DNA of 64,000 nt from NCBI GenBank assembly GCA_964035545.1, contig OZ037765.1, positions 3,033,001 to 3,097,000 of the forward strand, written 5' to 3'. Source of the DNA: Bugula neritina (taxonomy: Eukaryota; Bryozoa; Gymnolaemata; Cheilostomatida; Bugulidae). Each line of letters opens with the position of its first letter. Within the stretch, counting starts at the first letter, position 1. The translations under genes and the position numbers were made by a program. Positions 51,300 through 63,678 of this stretch are shown here, piece after piece. The notes beneath the pieces were generated by a model. That model saw only the letters and a program-made list of their open reading frames with translations. It was not told the DNA's origin and ran no database searches.

Positions 51300-52430
51300 T
51301 TTGTCAAGTGCTTTAATTGCCTTGCCTTTTTCAATATTATTGCAATTGGTTAACAATTCACAATTGGAATATTTAGAAGCCCTTAAACTATTTATTGCAT
51401 TTTTCTCAAACTGATATCAATTTCAATCAATTCTTTAATAAATATTGCAGTTGTTATAACTGATTTATATTTATTAAATTGTCTGGATTTATTTATTCTA
51501 TGTCAAGGTTAAGAGAAGACGGTAATTTTTGTATAATCATTCCTTTTGTTTTTTTATCGCAGCGAGTCATAAATTCTATGACCAAACTACACAAACCACG
51601 TGATTTTTTTTAATAAGTAACTATATTTAGAGATCTTTATTTGACTCAAAACGCATTTCTTTGGCATTTTATAACGTATTAAAAGATTGCTCTATCTTGT
51701 CTAATAAATGGCCATTTAGGTGAAACACACATAATATTGAGGTTGAGTTAAATTCAAGGAAAACATATAATAAATACAATAGTTTTAGATGTTTTTCAAG
51801 TCTGAATGCCTATAAGAAATTTTTTTTTATCAGGCGTAATTTTGAGAGCATGGTTAGTAAATATGATACTATACTATTCTTGGCATCAATTTTTAAGACA
51901 TATCCCCACAACCTATACCACACTTAAAGGCTCTCTCTAACTAAAAATTATTATTACCAATTGTTTTAAAACACGTAGGCAAGTCAAAAAATTTATTAGG
52001 CAACCTCTTGCTAAACTTAAACTGCATGATTAAGATGTAGGGAACAAGTGTTACTGTGGTAGTTTTTTATAAGTTTTTCTGACATCAGAAAAAAAAATCA
52101 AAACTTGTATTAACATTTGCTCAGGTACAATTTCAGTTTGGAAAGTTAAAAATCATGAACTTAAGATATACATATGTAAACTTTTAGTAGCTGCAGTATA
52201 GCCGAGGTATAGCTACAATAATAATTACAGCAGAAAACATTAATCTTAATGTAGAAATATTAGTACCTGAGATGAAGACTTCATACTTTAAATTAGTAAT
52301 TCGTTTTGAATAACTAAGTTGTGATAACATCTAGCAAATTCTTCCAAATATATATTTTAGCTCTTTACTACTTTGCAGGTAACCACTTGATAGTTTGTCC
52401 TTTATTTAATAGCTCTTGTTATTTTTTGCT
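51300..52430. other. Intergenic region between IgTM-4 and IgTM-5
   Basis: No exon is visible. The last part, from about 52300, matches the sequence upstream of IgTM-6 (from about 62338), so the duplicated unit includes the promoter-side flank. Confidence 0.55.
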
Positions 52431-52518
52431 CACGTTTTTAGACTGAGTGGAATGGAAAAAACAGTTACAGTCAGACTGCAACATCTCTAGTGTCTGACCA
52501 AAGGCTATTTATATCAAC

Positions 52519-55500
52519 ATGATGGCAACCATTTCCTGTTGTATGCTGCTCTTTGAATTATTGGCTATTTTTCTTGTTCAGCCAGGTAAAGGGTGCAATG
52601 TTTTTTAAAAAGTTAAGTTAGTTGTTTTATATAAATTTTGCATAATTTCAATGTTGATGTAATAATATGATTTAACAAGAATTAATAATCGGTTTAAAAA
52701 ATGTAGCCTAAATGACTAGAAAATTCAATATAGTATAGATTAGTATGTTAATTAAAGTTGTTATATGGTTGTTACAGTAAGAGCCAACGCACTGGGGATT
52801 TCGAGTGAACTTATATTATTTGATGGTAACAGTCATAGACTGCCTTCCCCAGCAGTTATCCAAATCAATGGCCAAATAGAAATAAAATGTAACGCTAACT
52901 ATCCCCCAGTTGAGAGGAACGATCTTTGGCGAGGCATAATGAGTCTAAAAAATGCAACTCACAAGATTGAGCAGGTGAGTCAAAAGCTGGTAGTTATAAA
53001 CATCTTTGATCTCTATTTTGATGCACTATTAGAGAAAAAGTTTAATTGCCATACTTTTCATATCAATTTTATTAATTGTAGTTAGGGCTACCAATTTAAG
53101 ATTAATCAATACCAAGAAGCTATATATATTATCAATTTTTTTATATTCTTTAAAATTTTATATATAAAACCAACATGGCGCCGTCATAGTCACCATCCCT
53201 GTGAGAATCATTGATGTAAAGATTTTCAAGCTTAAAACTTTATTTCATTTTAATCACAAGTTTTATAATAATTCTAAAAAAGCTTAGTTCACCAAACAAC
53301 AATTGGTAGTTCGATAAATAGACTATATTTTTTTAATTTTATATAAGACTAGTAGGTTTGGTACTACAATAGCTCGTTAGGCTATGTTTCTGTTGAGCAG
53401 CTCAGATGTTCTGAGGCTATTGATACTAAAGTACGCACTCTAAGCCACTCCTCCGACCCTGACTTTATAAAACACTTGTGCGGCAGCGGGGGTCTCATGA
53501 GTGCGAGTTTGGTCATCACCAATCCCGGTCCTTTTGAGGTTATCTGTGAATGGCAGAAATTCAATGTCAACCTTCCACCTCACATTGAAAGTGTTGATCT
53601 CTTCACGTATGGCAAGTCAGCTTATACTAACCTTAAACAAAAAATTTATTTGTTCCCTGGGATAATTTTGTGATCTTTAAAAGCATGTGGCTGTTTTCAA
53701 TAATTAAAACTAAAAAAGGCCTTTATTTTTGCTGCAAATCTTTATAAAGTTTCACAATACAATAATAAAAAGTTGATGATTTGAAAACTACTAATGCTTT
53801 TTAGATGTACCAAATTTACAAATAGTATATATATATTTGTATCTAATAAACACTCATGAAAACATAAATGCGCTTTAATACAGCTTCTAAAATGAACTGA
53901 ACGGCTGCAGCATTAAGCTATTTGACTATACTAATATTATGCAATTTATAGATACAATTATTTCACCCACTAAAAATAGTTTCAGAAATTGAGTTATAAG
54001 TTTAAAATTTCTCATTTTAATGTTTTCAATACACTTTTAAAATGAATAATTCATCTAAATTAATGGTTTTAAAACCCAAGTTTTTCTTTAATAAATTTTG
54101 TAAATTCCAAGTTCAAAGCCAAGTTAAATTTTTGTGCTTGAAACTCAGTAAGGAAGCAGAATAATTAGTTTATTTTGTAACCTTACAAAATTTTTCCTGC
54201 ACGCAATTGCCATATTATGTTTCTTGTTTTTCAGAAGTACCAAGTGAGCCAGTTATTACCAGATCTGTACCACAGGGTGTTGACCCAATTAAAGAGGGTG
54301 ATGATGTAGAGTACACGTGTACATCTACTGGGAGACCTCCACCAGAGCTCCAATTCTTAAATCCCAGTGGTAACATTGATCCTTCGGAACTAAGTCTAAG
54401 CCCCGATCCTGATAGTACTACTTTGATGAGTGCTAGTGAAATCTCCACTCTTACCTGGAGAACTAAGGCTAAAGCTGACATGCATAACAAGTTTCTGAAA
54501 TGCGAAATTTTGAACCATGTTTCTAAGTCCAAGAAATTTAGTGATTTCCAGATGATTGTATATTGTAAGTATGTCTAAACATGATGTCTAACTGTGCGTA
54601 TCTCTTCTGCAATCCAATCAGTAAAAATTCACGACTAAACGTTAAATCATATTTTGAAACTGTGTGATGAGTTATTGTAGTATGATATCTACATTGTGCA
54701 CACACACATTCAAATAATTCTTATTAAAACTTGGACCAACTGCTGATATCATCATACGTACATATATACATGACTCAAGTGAATCATTGCTGAGTAACTT
54801 AGTTATTCAATGACTCAGGGCTTGAGTTTTTAGTGACTTGACTACTCATGCAGTTTATTCAATAACTTAGTTAGTGGTTTTCTTAATCGATGACTCATTC
54901 ACTGTAGATTAGTCAATATATACAGAGCTATAATATAGGCTAATTTAAAACACTGAATGAAATTCATACTGCCTATAAACATACGATTATATAAAGCACT
55001 TCAAACTATACAATATTTCCTTAGATGGTCCAATGTCGAGCGGAGATTTGCAACTGAAGTGGAATTTGGCAGGGAAAAGTACTTTTACTATGGAATGCCC
55101 AATAAAATGTAATGGATGTGATAGAATTGAGTGGTTTGAAACCACTGTGTCAAATGGTAACCAACTAACTCACTCGGGAAAAGCTTGGCAGCTTGATAAA
55201 AGCTTATTCGTAAATGTGAGTAGAAAATTTAAAATAAATTTTGCTTGACTCCTTGATTTCGGGTTGGAAATAGTAAACAATCGAAGTAATTCAAAAAATT
55301 CTATCAACTGTGATGATTGTTTGCTGGTGGTATTAAAAAAAATCAAAAGATGTTATGAAAATAATGCGTTTCATCTAATAGTGCACATATTAATGCACAT
55401 TAAATATTTTAAGCTCATTCTGCATCATTAGATTATCAGCAATTTAAGTTATGTGATATCTAATTTCAACTGGGCTTCTAAATGTTACATCAACTCATGC

Positions 55501-57268
55501 CCAGTAAGTTCATATAGGAACTATAGAAACCCCCTGCTGCTCTTTCAAGTATTCAGTTCACATGGTTGTCACTAAGTTGTTTTCATCTTTTGTCCTTAGC
55601 CTACAAAACCTTTCCTCTAATAATTGGTGTTTTCACAGATATAATACGTGAGAGGTTTGTTGCTGCAGCCAAGTGGAGACCATTATTATTTACCTTGTGC
55701 AAGAATGATAAAATTACAAATTACAATAATGTGCATTAATTACCATAATAATTTGCATTACTACAACAATGTGAGTTACCACCATCTGGTGCATTTCCAT
55801 AATAATTTGCACCACTATATAATCACATCAATTACTATATGATAATGTGCATTAACACAATGATAATGTGCATTAGCACCATACCATACATGACCACAAT
55901 GTGCATTACTACATACTGATGTGAATCACCACAATAACGTGCATTACCACAATTAAGTGAATTTTCATAATAATGCGCATTACTAAACAAATTATGCAAA
56001 AGGATGATGATTCATATTACAATACTGTTTGTGCGTTTCATACTGATGTTTTGCTGTTGTATACTACAGGTAACTGAAGGTATTGAGTTGCTTAAGGATT
56101 ACATATGTAGAACTTCTAACCCCTACACTAATAGTGCGGCATCTACATCCGTCAAACTGCAGTTAATAAGTAAATAGCTTATATTTACTGTAATAGGTAA
56201 TAGGTAATATAGGTCTATGTAATATGTAATATGTAATAGGTCTATTTTTTTACATTTATTTAATGATAATTTGTTTGGTAGATTTTGGTAGTTACCAAAT
56301 AATTGTAACCTAGCGTTGAAGTTTGGAAAGTATATGCCAAAATACTTTTGGTAAATTTTAGTAACCCTATAAGTTTGAGTTTCTCTGAATAATTGATGAA
56401 AGGTGCTATATAAGGTCAAATTATCACTTGCTACAATATTTTTGTTACAAGATTTGGTTAGACTCAATTTGGAGAACAAGATAAGTTTCATCACTATTAT
56501 AAGGGTGCAAAAATAGTCTATAAAAACATGTATACCTTATGTATTTCATTTATCCCAGAAGCAACAACTTTCTGTTTTATTTGTGCATAAAAAATTTATA
56601 AGCTAACACTTAATCTTTTGAAATATTCCATGCCAATCATAAAATTTAAGGTCTTTACCAAAAGTGGCTAAAACATTTTAATTTTTCATGGTTTGATCAA
56701 ACAAAATTTATAACTTTATTTTTAGATCGCCCAGATTTTCTATCGGCGGATGAAATTGAACGTAAGTCTACAACATTTTTTTCTCAGTTCCATTGAGCTC
56801 ATCGGTCACTTTAATTACATCACAGCTTGTGTAGCCATGACTTGTTTAATCAAATGTTTAATTTACAGTTTTATTTTAATATGTTTCACAGATAAAATAA
56901 AGTTTTTTAACTCTCAATCTACACATTGAAACTACTTATTTTTTGTTTTCAAAGTTGGTGTTTCGTCCTTGACAAATTTACATATTGTGCCCAAGTGATT
57001 TTATTCTAAATTCATTTTCATACTCAAACATGTCATAATTTTCAAATAGTATCTTTAACAATTTATTTTAGAGAGAGTAGATAAAAAACAGAAGGCACAA
57101 AAAACAACAGTTGCTTTTATGGCTGTGAGTTTAGCTTTCACAGCCATTTTATTTGCAGTCATTGGAGTAAGCATCTTTGTAGTGCTAAAACGAAAAGAAG
57201 CTAAAAACAGACGGCAAATTCACCGTCACACAAGACACGTGCAGCAGCAACAAATTGAATACTATTGA
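52519..57268 (+). CDS. IgTM-5: three-Ig-domain type I membrane protein
   Basis: Eight exons, 442 residues: 52519-52585 (leader M-M-A-T-I-S-C-C...), 52778-52974, 53401-53611, 54235-54564, 55025-55215, 56070-56169, 56726-56761, 57072-57268. Exon 3 uses a GC donor (G|GCAAGT at 53612), which gives the correct phase 1. Ig1 keeps the four cysteines (I-K-C, L-R-C, H-L-C, V-I-C). Ig2 has Y-T-C and F-L-K-C, with W-R-T-K-A and D-M-H-N-K. Ig3 has C-P-I-K-C-N-G-C, E-W-F and Y-I-C-R-T-S-N. The helix is at about 390-415. The tail is basic, His/Gln-rich and ends I-E-Y-Y. AATAAA is at 57401. It is a different subfamily from IgTM-2/3/4, and the presumed surface receptor role is inferred. A second candidate last exon lies at 59817-60079. 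Confidence 0.83.
53172..53225 (-). mobile_element. Truncated SINE 3' fragment in intron 2 of IgTM-5
   Basis: GTCACCATCCCTGTGAGAA followed by a decayed TTGATGTAAAG resembles the 3' part of the SINE at 48439-48655. The duplicate in IgTM-6 (63229-63285) carries the same fragment, so it was there before that duplication. Confidence 0.45.
54771..54897. promoter_or_regulatory. Cluster of three TGACTCA (AP-1/TRE) motifs in intron 4 of IgTM-5
   Basis: Perfect TGACTCA heptamers at 54771, 54811 and 54891 (spacing 40 and 80), with near-matches between (TGAGTAA, TGACTTGA). bZIP AP-1 factors bind this motif in animals, so an intronic stress or immune enhancer is possible. The stretch is also a degenerate repeat, which could explain it. 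Confidence 0.3.
55725..55985. repeat. Degenerate 20-25-bp repeat (AATAATGTGCATTAC) in intron 5 of IgTM-5
   Basis: About ten diverged units built round ATAATGTGCATTAC and ACCACA. The open frame 55648-55842 follows it and is not a gene. Confidence 0.7.
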
Positions 57269-57409
57269 ATGTATCCAAAATATTTTCTTATCGATATGCC
57301 TAATTAAAATAAGTTAAATATTTCGTGTAATTTGCAAAACACATGTTCCTGTGAATGAAAATTGTGATTGAAAATTGTTATAAAACACTTATTTTAAAGA
57401 AATAAATTT

Positions 57410-58620
57410 TAAATAGAAAAATACTATGTTAATTATTGAATTTTTCATGTTGAGAAATATCATAGTTTATATAAATAAATATTTTCCAAATTGACTGCAT
57501 GTATTGTCTAAGAAGTTGATCCTGCATGCCTTAAATTACTTATCTATAGCAAGTTCTGGGGACAACTCCCTAAAGATTTATATTTAAGTTTAAAAACCCT
57601 GATAGGTTATTTATAACAATAAAATTGTTGATAAATAATGATGCACTTGCTACACTTTAGTTACTGAAATATGCACCATCCTTATGCAACAAAACAGTTA
57701 AAGGTTTCAAATAATATGTAAAAATTATTAAATTATTATATAAGATGCTACTGTGTAAATCAGCAATACTATATTTTTCAAGCTTTTTTATAGAATCGAT
57801 AAGTTCAAAAAGCCCAAGTGATTTGGCACACGAGCTATTGATAATCTTACCTTTCCTAATTTAATTTTTTATTTTAATTTTACTTTGGCTTGCATTACAC
57901 TTCAATCGTAACAACTGTGTAGTAAGCTAATTGAACTGCAGCACTTAACAGTAGTTTATTTATTATATTTCAATTATATAATGTCTGCCATAAGTCATAA
58001 TTTCAAATACTTTTTTGTATATTCTAGTTCGATTAATTAATGCTATCATAGTGATTTGAAAAAAACTACAGTAATCAAATTTGACAGTTGGGGAAAAAAC
58101 ATCACTAAACTAAAAAATGTTATATAAGTTCTATATGAAGTTTACGTAGTTTGCATCGATGTCTCATTATTTACACTTTACATTTTTTTAAGTAGCCTAT
58201 TCAGTTTTGGTTATAATAATTGAAGTGTAAGTTGCAGTATAGTATGATTTTGCATCGTTATATATTTTTACTCAATGCTTTGTAAGTGTTTTGCAGAGCA
58301 CTTTTCATTTATATCAAAATCATAAATTTGTTTGTTTGATGAGCTGCATGTCTAAACTGTTTAATATTTACAGAAAATACTTTAATATTTTTATAAAATT
58401 CTTACATAGTGCATGAAGCTTCATATATATTGATTTCACAAGTCACTCTAAACACAGTGATATCATCTAACCATCAAAGTTGAGCTTTTTAGATGGTGCT
58501 TATAATAGAAACTAATCCAGATGGCCCAGCTGCTTATAGTATAGCTATAGTCACTAAAACATGCGCTAAATTGTGGCTAAAATATTTCAATTTCTGTTAC
58601 ACAATGTCTTTATAATCAAT
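57410..58620. other. Stretch downstream of IgTM-5 without a recognised gene
   Basis: AT-rich sequence between the IgTM-5 poly(A) signal and the stray exon 7 copy. I see no exon, element or tandem repeat. Confidence 0.4.
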
Positions 58621-58633
58621 TTTTTTTCCAATT

Positions 58634-60079
58634 GGCCAGATTTCCTTTCAACAATTGAAGTCTAACGTAAGTCTGGAAGATTTTTCAGTTCCATTATCTA
58701 CTCATCAGTCATTTAAGTCACATCCTGCAGCTATTTGCTCAAGTCTTTAATTTTAAAGTTAAAAAGTTTCATCTTTTGCATATCATATATATAGGCCTAC
58801 AAGTTTTGCTTAAAGATTTTGACAATATCAATTGCCGCACATGTGTCTTTATCTTGTCAACGGCCTTATCTATTATGCATACATGATATATTATATACTC
58901 ACATCTTCTTATAGCATTTTTATTCATAGTATATACAATAGTATATACCGTCGTATTAACTTAGCTGCATTGCAAGTCATAGTTTACTAGTCGAAGGAAT
59001 TTATCTATGGATTCACATACTACCGTTATTAAATTTGCTGAAGTGTTACTATGTTGGCTATTAGAAAGTTATATAATTGTTTGAACGTAAAAGCATTTAT
59101 GGTAGACATGGTTTTTGATAATTTAAATTGAGATTTTTTTTTTCTTCGAGACAAATTAATAAAATAAAAGCAATCTAACATCTTTACAATAATATATTAT
59201 TAGCTTCTCCAACACCTGTCCTAGTTTATTTATAATAGTAACGTCATATTATCGAAGCCTAAGTTTTCATCAGCCGAAATAGCTCAGTTGGGAGAGCGTT
59301 AGACTGAAGATCTAAAGGTCCCTGGTTCGATCCCGGGTTTCGGCAACTGCCAATCCTGGTGGCTGATATTTTTTTTTAAACTATTTGTAACTTTTAGGCC
59401 CTTCTCCATTTTTTTATTGTTATGACTGTTATTATTTATATTTTGCTATTACTTTAAAAATCATCAATTTCAGGCTACTATTATTTTAAAAAATTTCTCC
59501 ATCAATAACAACTGCATAGACATGTATGCAATCAAAAACACAGTATTGCTTCACTATAACAAAAAATATGGCATATTCGGAACAAACATGATTTAAATAG
59601 AAAAATAAAACTATCCCACTTTTAGACAATATTTCAGTTCCACTTTTAGCTGACAAGCATTTTGTCACCTTAGTTTTCCTTTTTTATGAGAAAACTCAAT
59701 GAAAACATTAAGAAATCAGAGACTATATTGAAACTCTACTAGAGAACTCCTCAAACATTTAAAAAAATATTTTTGGCAATTTCAGCTAACCTGGTGTCTT
59801 AAAAAGTATATTTCAGATAAAAATAGTAACAATGAAAATACAAGTCAAAAACCAATAATTTACTTTGCTGTGGAGCTCATGTCAACTGCATTCAGTGGGG
59901 CAAGTATTTGTCTGGCTCTAAAACGCAAAGGAGCTACATGTAAAAGAAGCGGCCAGTTTACTACAGTAAAAAATTATCTGCAATTTATTGGCTCATGGAT
60001 TATGTCAAATTTATCCAAAATATTATATAATACTACACTAAACTCAAGTGGGTTACAAGTTTTCTGTTTTACAAAATAA
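58634..60079 (+). pseudogene. Stray copy of the last two IgTM-5 exons (exon 7' broken, exon 8' open)
   Basis: 58634-58666 matches the IgTM-5 mini-exon (P-D-F-L-S), and its intron start matches too (GTAAGTCT, later TCAGTTCCATT). However, its acceptor AG is lost and an in-frame TAA lies before the donor. 59817-60079 matches exon 8: it has an intact TTTCAG acceptor, the same phase, a hydrophobic stretch, then A-L-K-R-K-G-A where IgTM-5 has V-L-K-R-K-E-A, a longer open tail and a TAA at 60077, with AATAAA at 60132. Exons 1-6 are absent. It is either a partial-duplication pseudogene or an alternative terminal exon for IgTM-5. Confidence 0.6.
59273..59345 (+). tRNA. tRNA-Phe (GAA)
   Basis: A complete 73-nt cloverleaf: acceptor GCCGAAA pairs with TTTCGGC; D arm GCTC/GAGC; anticodon arm TTAGA-CTGAAGA-TCTAA with anticodon GAA; T arm CCTGG-TTCGATC-CCGGG; discriminator A. 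The internal promoter boxes are intact, and a pol III T-run terminator lies at 59369-59377. There is no intron. Its first 12 nucleotides equal the retrotransposon primer-site sequence at 8951-8962. Confidence 0.97.
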
Positions 60080-60139
60080 TGTTGGTATAATAATGTTTTA
60101 TAGATAATATTACAAATGTGTATTTTGATAAAATAAAGC

Positions 60140-60679
60140 AAGAAAATCTCAGGTCATTGAGTTTGTCAGATTTAAACTTGTCATGGTTAAAATAATTAAT
60201 AGTTTCCTAATTAACTATATAGTCTATTTAATTCAAAATATTTTTCTATTCTTGTTTAAAATATTTATACAGGAACTTTTTATAAGAACAGCTGTCTAAA
60301 GAATAATAATAAAGATTTAAAGGCACTGATGACTAATTCATAAATGTTTCAGACATTTCAACGACTAATAAATGCTTGATTTTGATAAATAAAACTTATT
60401 CATTGGGCACATTTTTATCAACAATAAATATAGTATAATAAATATTTTGATAAAAAGTAAATAATAAGCAATATATGAATAGAATTTCAGATATGAATAT
60501 TGTTGATTGTTGAACTTTGCGAAAAGAACTGATTGCTATGAGTACAAAGGAAGTATGTGTTAATTTCTCAAACCGCTTATAGAGTAAACTATGGGTATGT
60601 AGTAAGTTATGTGCTTTATATAGTACATTATTGTATATTCTACATGTTTTAGTATGTATGTATATGTATATATGTTTAT

Positions 60680-60747
<68 letters not shown>

Positions 60748-62090
60748 TATTATATATAGAGGTAATAGGGGCACAACAGTAATAGGGGTACAAAAAGCCA
60801 GTCAAATTGTGAGATAACCTATTCACTTAGAATTGTGAGTTGTTTTTAATAAAAAAGTATTGACATAATTATTCAGCCACTTTATAGTTACAACACTTTC
60901 GGAGCATACATGTTGAAGAGGCGAGTCAAAAACTGCTTTTACCTACTTTTTGTAAATTTTTTAAGATCTCATCAGAGCTTTATAACTTTTTACACTCAAA
61001 GGTAACAATCCTAGATTTTACTGATATTGTTGACATTGCTTGTCTCTACTTTGCTTAACTAATATAAAAACAAGTTCTCAAGTATTAACTTTCCTTGAGG
61101 CACATTTATTTTCAACTTGGCCACACCATTGCACAATGGGCCACGCTGATCGGGGTATTCAATGGGCCACCTGATCATTGCACCCTGATCACTGTTATTA
61201 GTGCTTTTGCCAAAAAGGTTAGTTGACATGTTAATAAAATCTATAGATATATCCATTTCTGATCGTTTTGTGAAATATCAAAGATATTATGGTAAGACTA
61301 CCAAACTACAAGGTGAAGCTCCTCTAATAGGCCTATATACATCTTTGCCATTTTGACATCATACAAAACACTCTGCTATTGCTACTAATGGATAATCATG
61401 ATATTTATTATGCATTATATTATTGAGGGAATATACATGTATTTGACTAAAATAAATTGTAGTTCCCTCATGTCCCCCCATCCTCCCCCCCCCCCCCTGC
61501 ACTCCAGTCACAAACCTCAGTCATGCGCCTGAGCTACAGTTTATTGAACAAAGTCTACTCGGAATTTTGTAGTACATGTTGCTAAACTTCTTTCTGATGA
61601 AAGTAACTTTAAACTGAAAATAAAAAAAACATTTTTAGTTTTAAACAGTTATGATAATGGCACCATAGAAATGAGTGATGTGCATTTGATTTTGCCTCCC
61701 TCTGCTATCTGTGGTGGTACAAACTGCAGTACAGATAAAACATGATTTTTGCTGTAGATCTGAAAAAGTATTTTTATTTATTTGTGTATATTAAATAAGT
61801 AAAGATCAGATGCAACCAAATTAGTAAGGTTTCAACATATTTGTTGTGTCTCACCCAGTGGCCCATTATACCCGGTATTGGGGCATAATGGGACATTTTT
61901 TTGTCATGGAAATGTCATTATTCTGAAAGTTGTGAAAGGAATAGAAACAACTAACTGATACCGATAATAGACAACTGGTGTAGCATTTAGACTAGAGATT
62001 AGTGAACTATAATTATAGTAACTTGAAAAACAGATGATTGAAAGCAAAATGTTTAAAATTCGCCTGTTGTGCCACTCCCTTGTTACCCGT
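60140..62090. other. Intergenic region before IgTM-6
   Basis: It contains CA/TA microsatellites (60679-60745), a C-rich run at 61478-61498, and motifs such as GGGGCATAATGGGACA (61877) and CAATGGGCCACG (61134) that may be transposon debris. The short - frame at 61059-61256 has no recognisable domain. No supported gene. Confidence 0.4.
60679..60745. repeat. Compound (CA)n(TA)n microsatellite
   Basis: A run of CA dinucleotides passes directly into TA dinucleotides, with short breaks (AATATATATATTATATAT) after it. The - strand open frames here are repeat shadows. Confidence 0.95.
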
Positions 62091-62250
62091 GGCACAGCTG
62101 CGGCACAGCTGCGGCACAGCTGCGGCACAGCTGCGGCACAGCTGCGGCACAGCTGCGGCACAGCTGCGGCACAGCTGCGGCACAGCTGCGGCACAGCTGC
62201 GGCACAGCTGCGGCACAGCTGCGGCACAGCTGCGGCACAGCTGCGGCACA
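62091..62250. repeat. 11-bp GC-rich minisatellite GGCACAGCTGC, about 14 copies, upstream of IgTM-6
   Basis: Near-perfect 11-mers, each with the palindrome CAGCTG (an E-box). They end in slightly decayed units (GTTGTAGCACAGCTAC) about 320 bp before the IgTM-6 start. It is strikingly GC-rich in an AT-rich region. All six-frame open frames here are repeat by-products. Confidence 0.96.
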
Positions 62251-62570
62251 GTTGTAGCACAGCTACAGTATGAAACAGCAAATATTAGTATTCCACAGAA
62301 ATTTTTAATTATTAGTACTTAAGCAAACTCCCTACTATGAGTTAGTAATTTGTTTTGAATCACTAAGTTGTGATAGCATCTAGCAAACATTCATTCCCAA
62401 ATGTACCTGTTAGCTTTTTACTACTTTGCAGGTAACCGCTTGATAATTTGTCCTTTATTTAATAGCTCTTGCTACTTTTTGATCACGTTGTTTTAGATTA
62501 AGAGAAATGGAAGAAACAGTTACAGTCAGAAAACATTGCTAGCGTTTGACCAAAGGCTATTTACATCAAC

Positions 62571-63678
62571 ATGATGGCCACAATTTCCTGTTGTATGCTG
62601 TTCTTTGAATTATTGGCGGTATTTTCTTTCTATTCAGGTAAGATGTGCGATACGTTATATAGAAAGATATTTATAAGAATATTGTTTTATTTAAATTTTG
62701 TATGATGTAATAAATCTAATAAGATCTATCATGAATTGATAATCAGTTTAAAGAATGTGTAGCTTGAATGACTTATAGAAAATTCATATAGTATAGATTG
62801 GTATGTTAATTAAAGTTGTTATATGATTGTTACAGTAAGAGCCAATTCACTGGGGATTTCGAGTGAACTTATATTATCTGATGGTAACAGTCATAGACTG
62901 CCTTCCCCAGCAGCTATCCAAATCAATGGCCAAATAGAAATAAAATGTAACGCTAACTATCCCCCAGTTGAGAGGAACGATCTTTGGCGAGGCATAATGA
63001 GTCTAAAAAATGCAACTCACAAGATTGAGCAGGTGAGTCAAAAGCTGCTAGTTATAAACATCTTCCTCTATTTTGATGCACTAGTCGAAAAAACGTTTAA
63101 TTGCCATACTTTTAATATCATTTTTCTTAATTGTAGTTAGGGCTACCAATTTAAGATTAATCAATACCAAGAAGCTATATATATTATCAATTTTTTTATA
63201 TTCTTTAAAATTTTATATATAAAACCAACATGGCGCCGTCATAAATAGTCACCATCCCTGTGAGAATCATTGATGTAAAGATTTTCAAGCGTAAAACTTT
63301 ATTTCATTTTAATCACAAGTTTTATAATAATTCTAAAATTAAAGCTTAGTTCACCAAACAACAATTGGTAGTTAGATAAATAGACTATATTTTTTTAATT
63401 CTATATACGGCTATAGTAGGTTTGGTACTATAACAATAGCTCCTTAGGCTATGTTTCTGTTGAGCAGCTCAGATGTTCTGAGGATAATGAGACTAAAGTA
63501 CGCACTCTAAGCCACTCCTCTGACCCTGACTTTATAAAACACTTGTGCGGCAGCGGGGGTCTCATGAGTGCGAGTTTGGTCATCACCAATCCCGGTCCTT
63601 TTGAGGTTATCTGTGAATGGCAGAAATTCAATGTCAACCTTCCACCTCACATTGAAAGTGTTGATCTCTTCACGTATG
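62571..63678 (+). CDS. IgTM-6 (partial): first three exons, recent copy of IgTM-5
   Basis: Exons 62571-62637 (leader M-M-A-T-I-S-C-C-M-L-F-F...), 62836-63032 and 63468-63678 encode the leader and a full Ig1. Exons, introns and upstream flank are nearly identical to those of IgTM-5; only a handful of bases differ per exon. Changes cluster in the leader end, the first Ig1 residues and a block A-I-D-T to D-N-E-T. Exon 3 again ends at a GC donor (63679). After 63692 the similarity to IgTM-5 stops abruptly, and exon 4 is not reached by 64000. Whether the gene is complete cannot be decided here. Confidence 0.78.

Noticed and set aside
61904-62322. Ala/Cys/Gln-rich frames on both strands
   Set aside because: Product of the 11-bp GGCACAGCTGC minisatellite in all frames.
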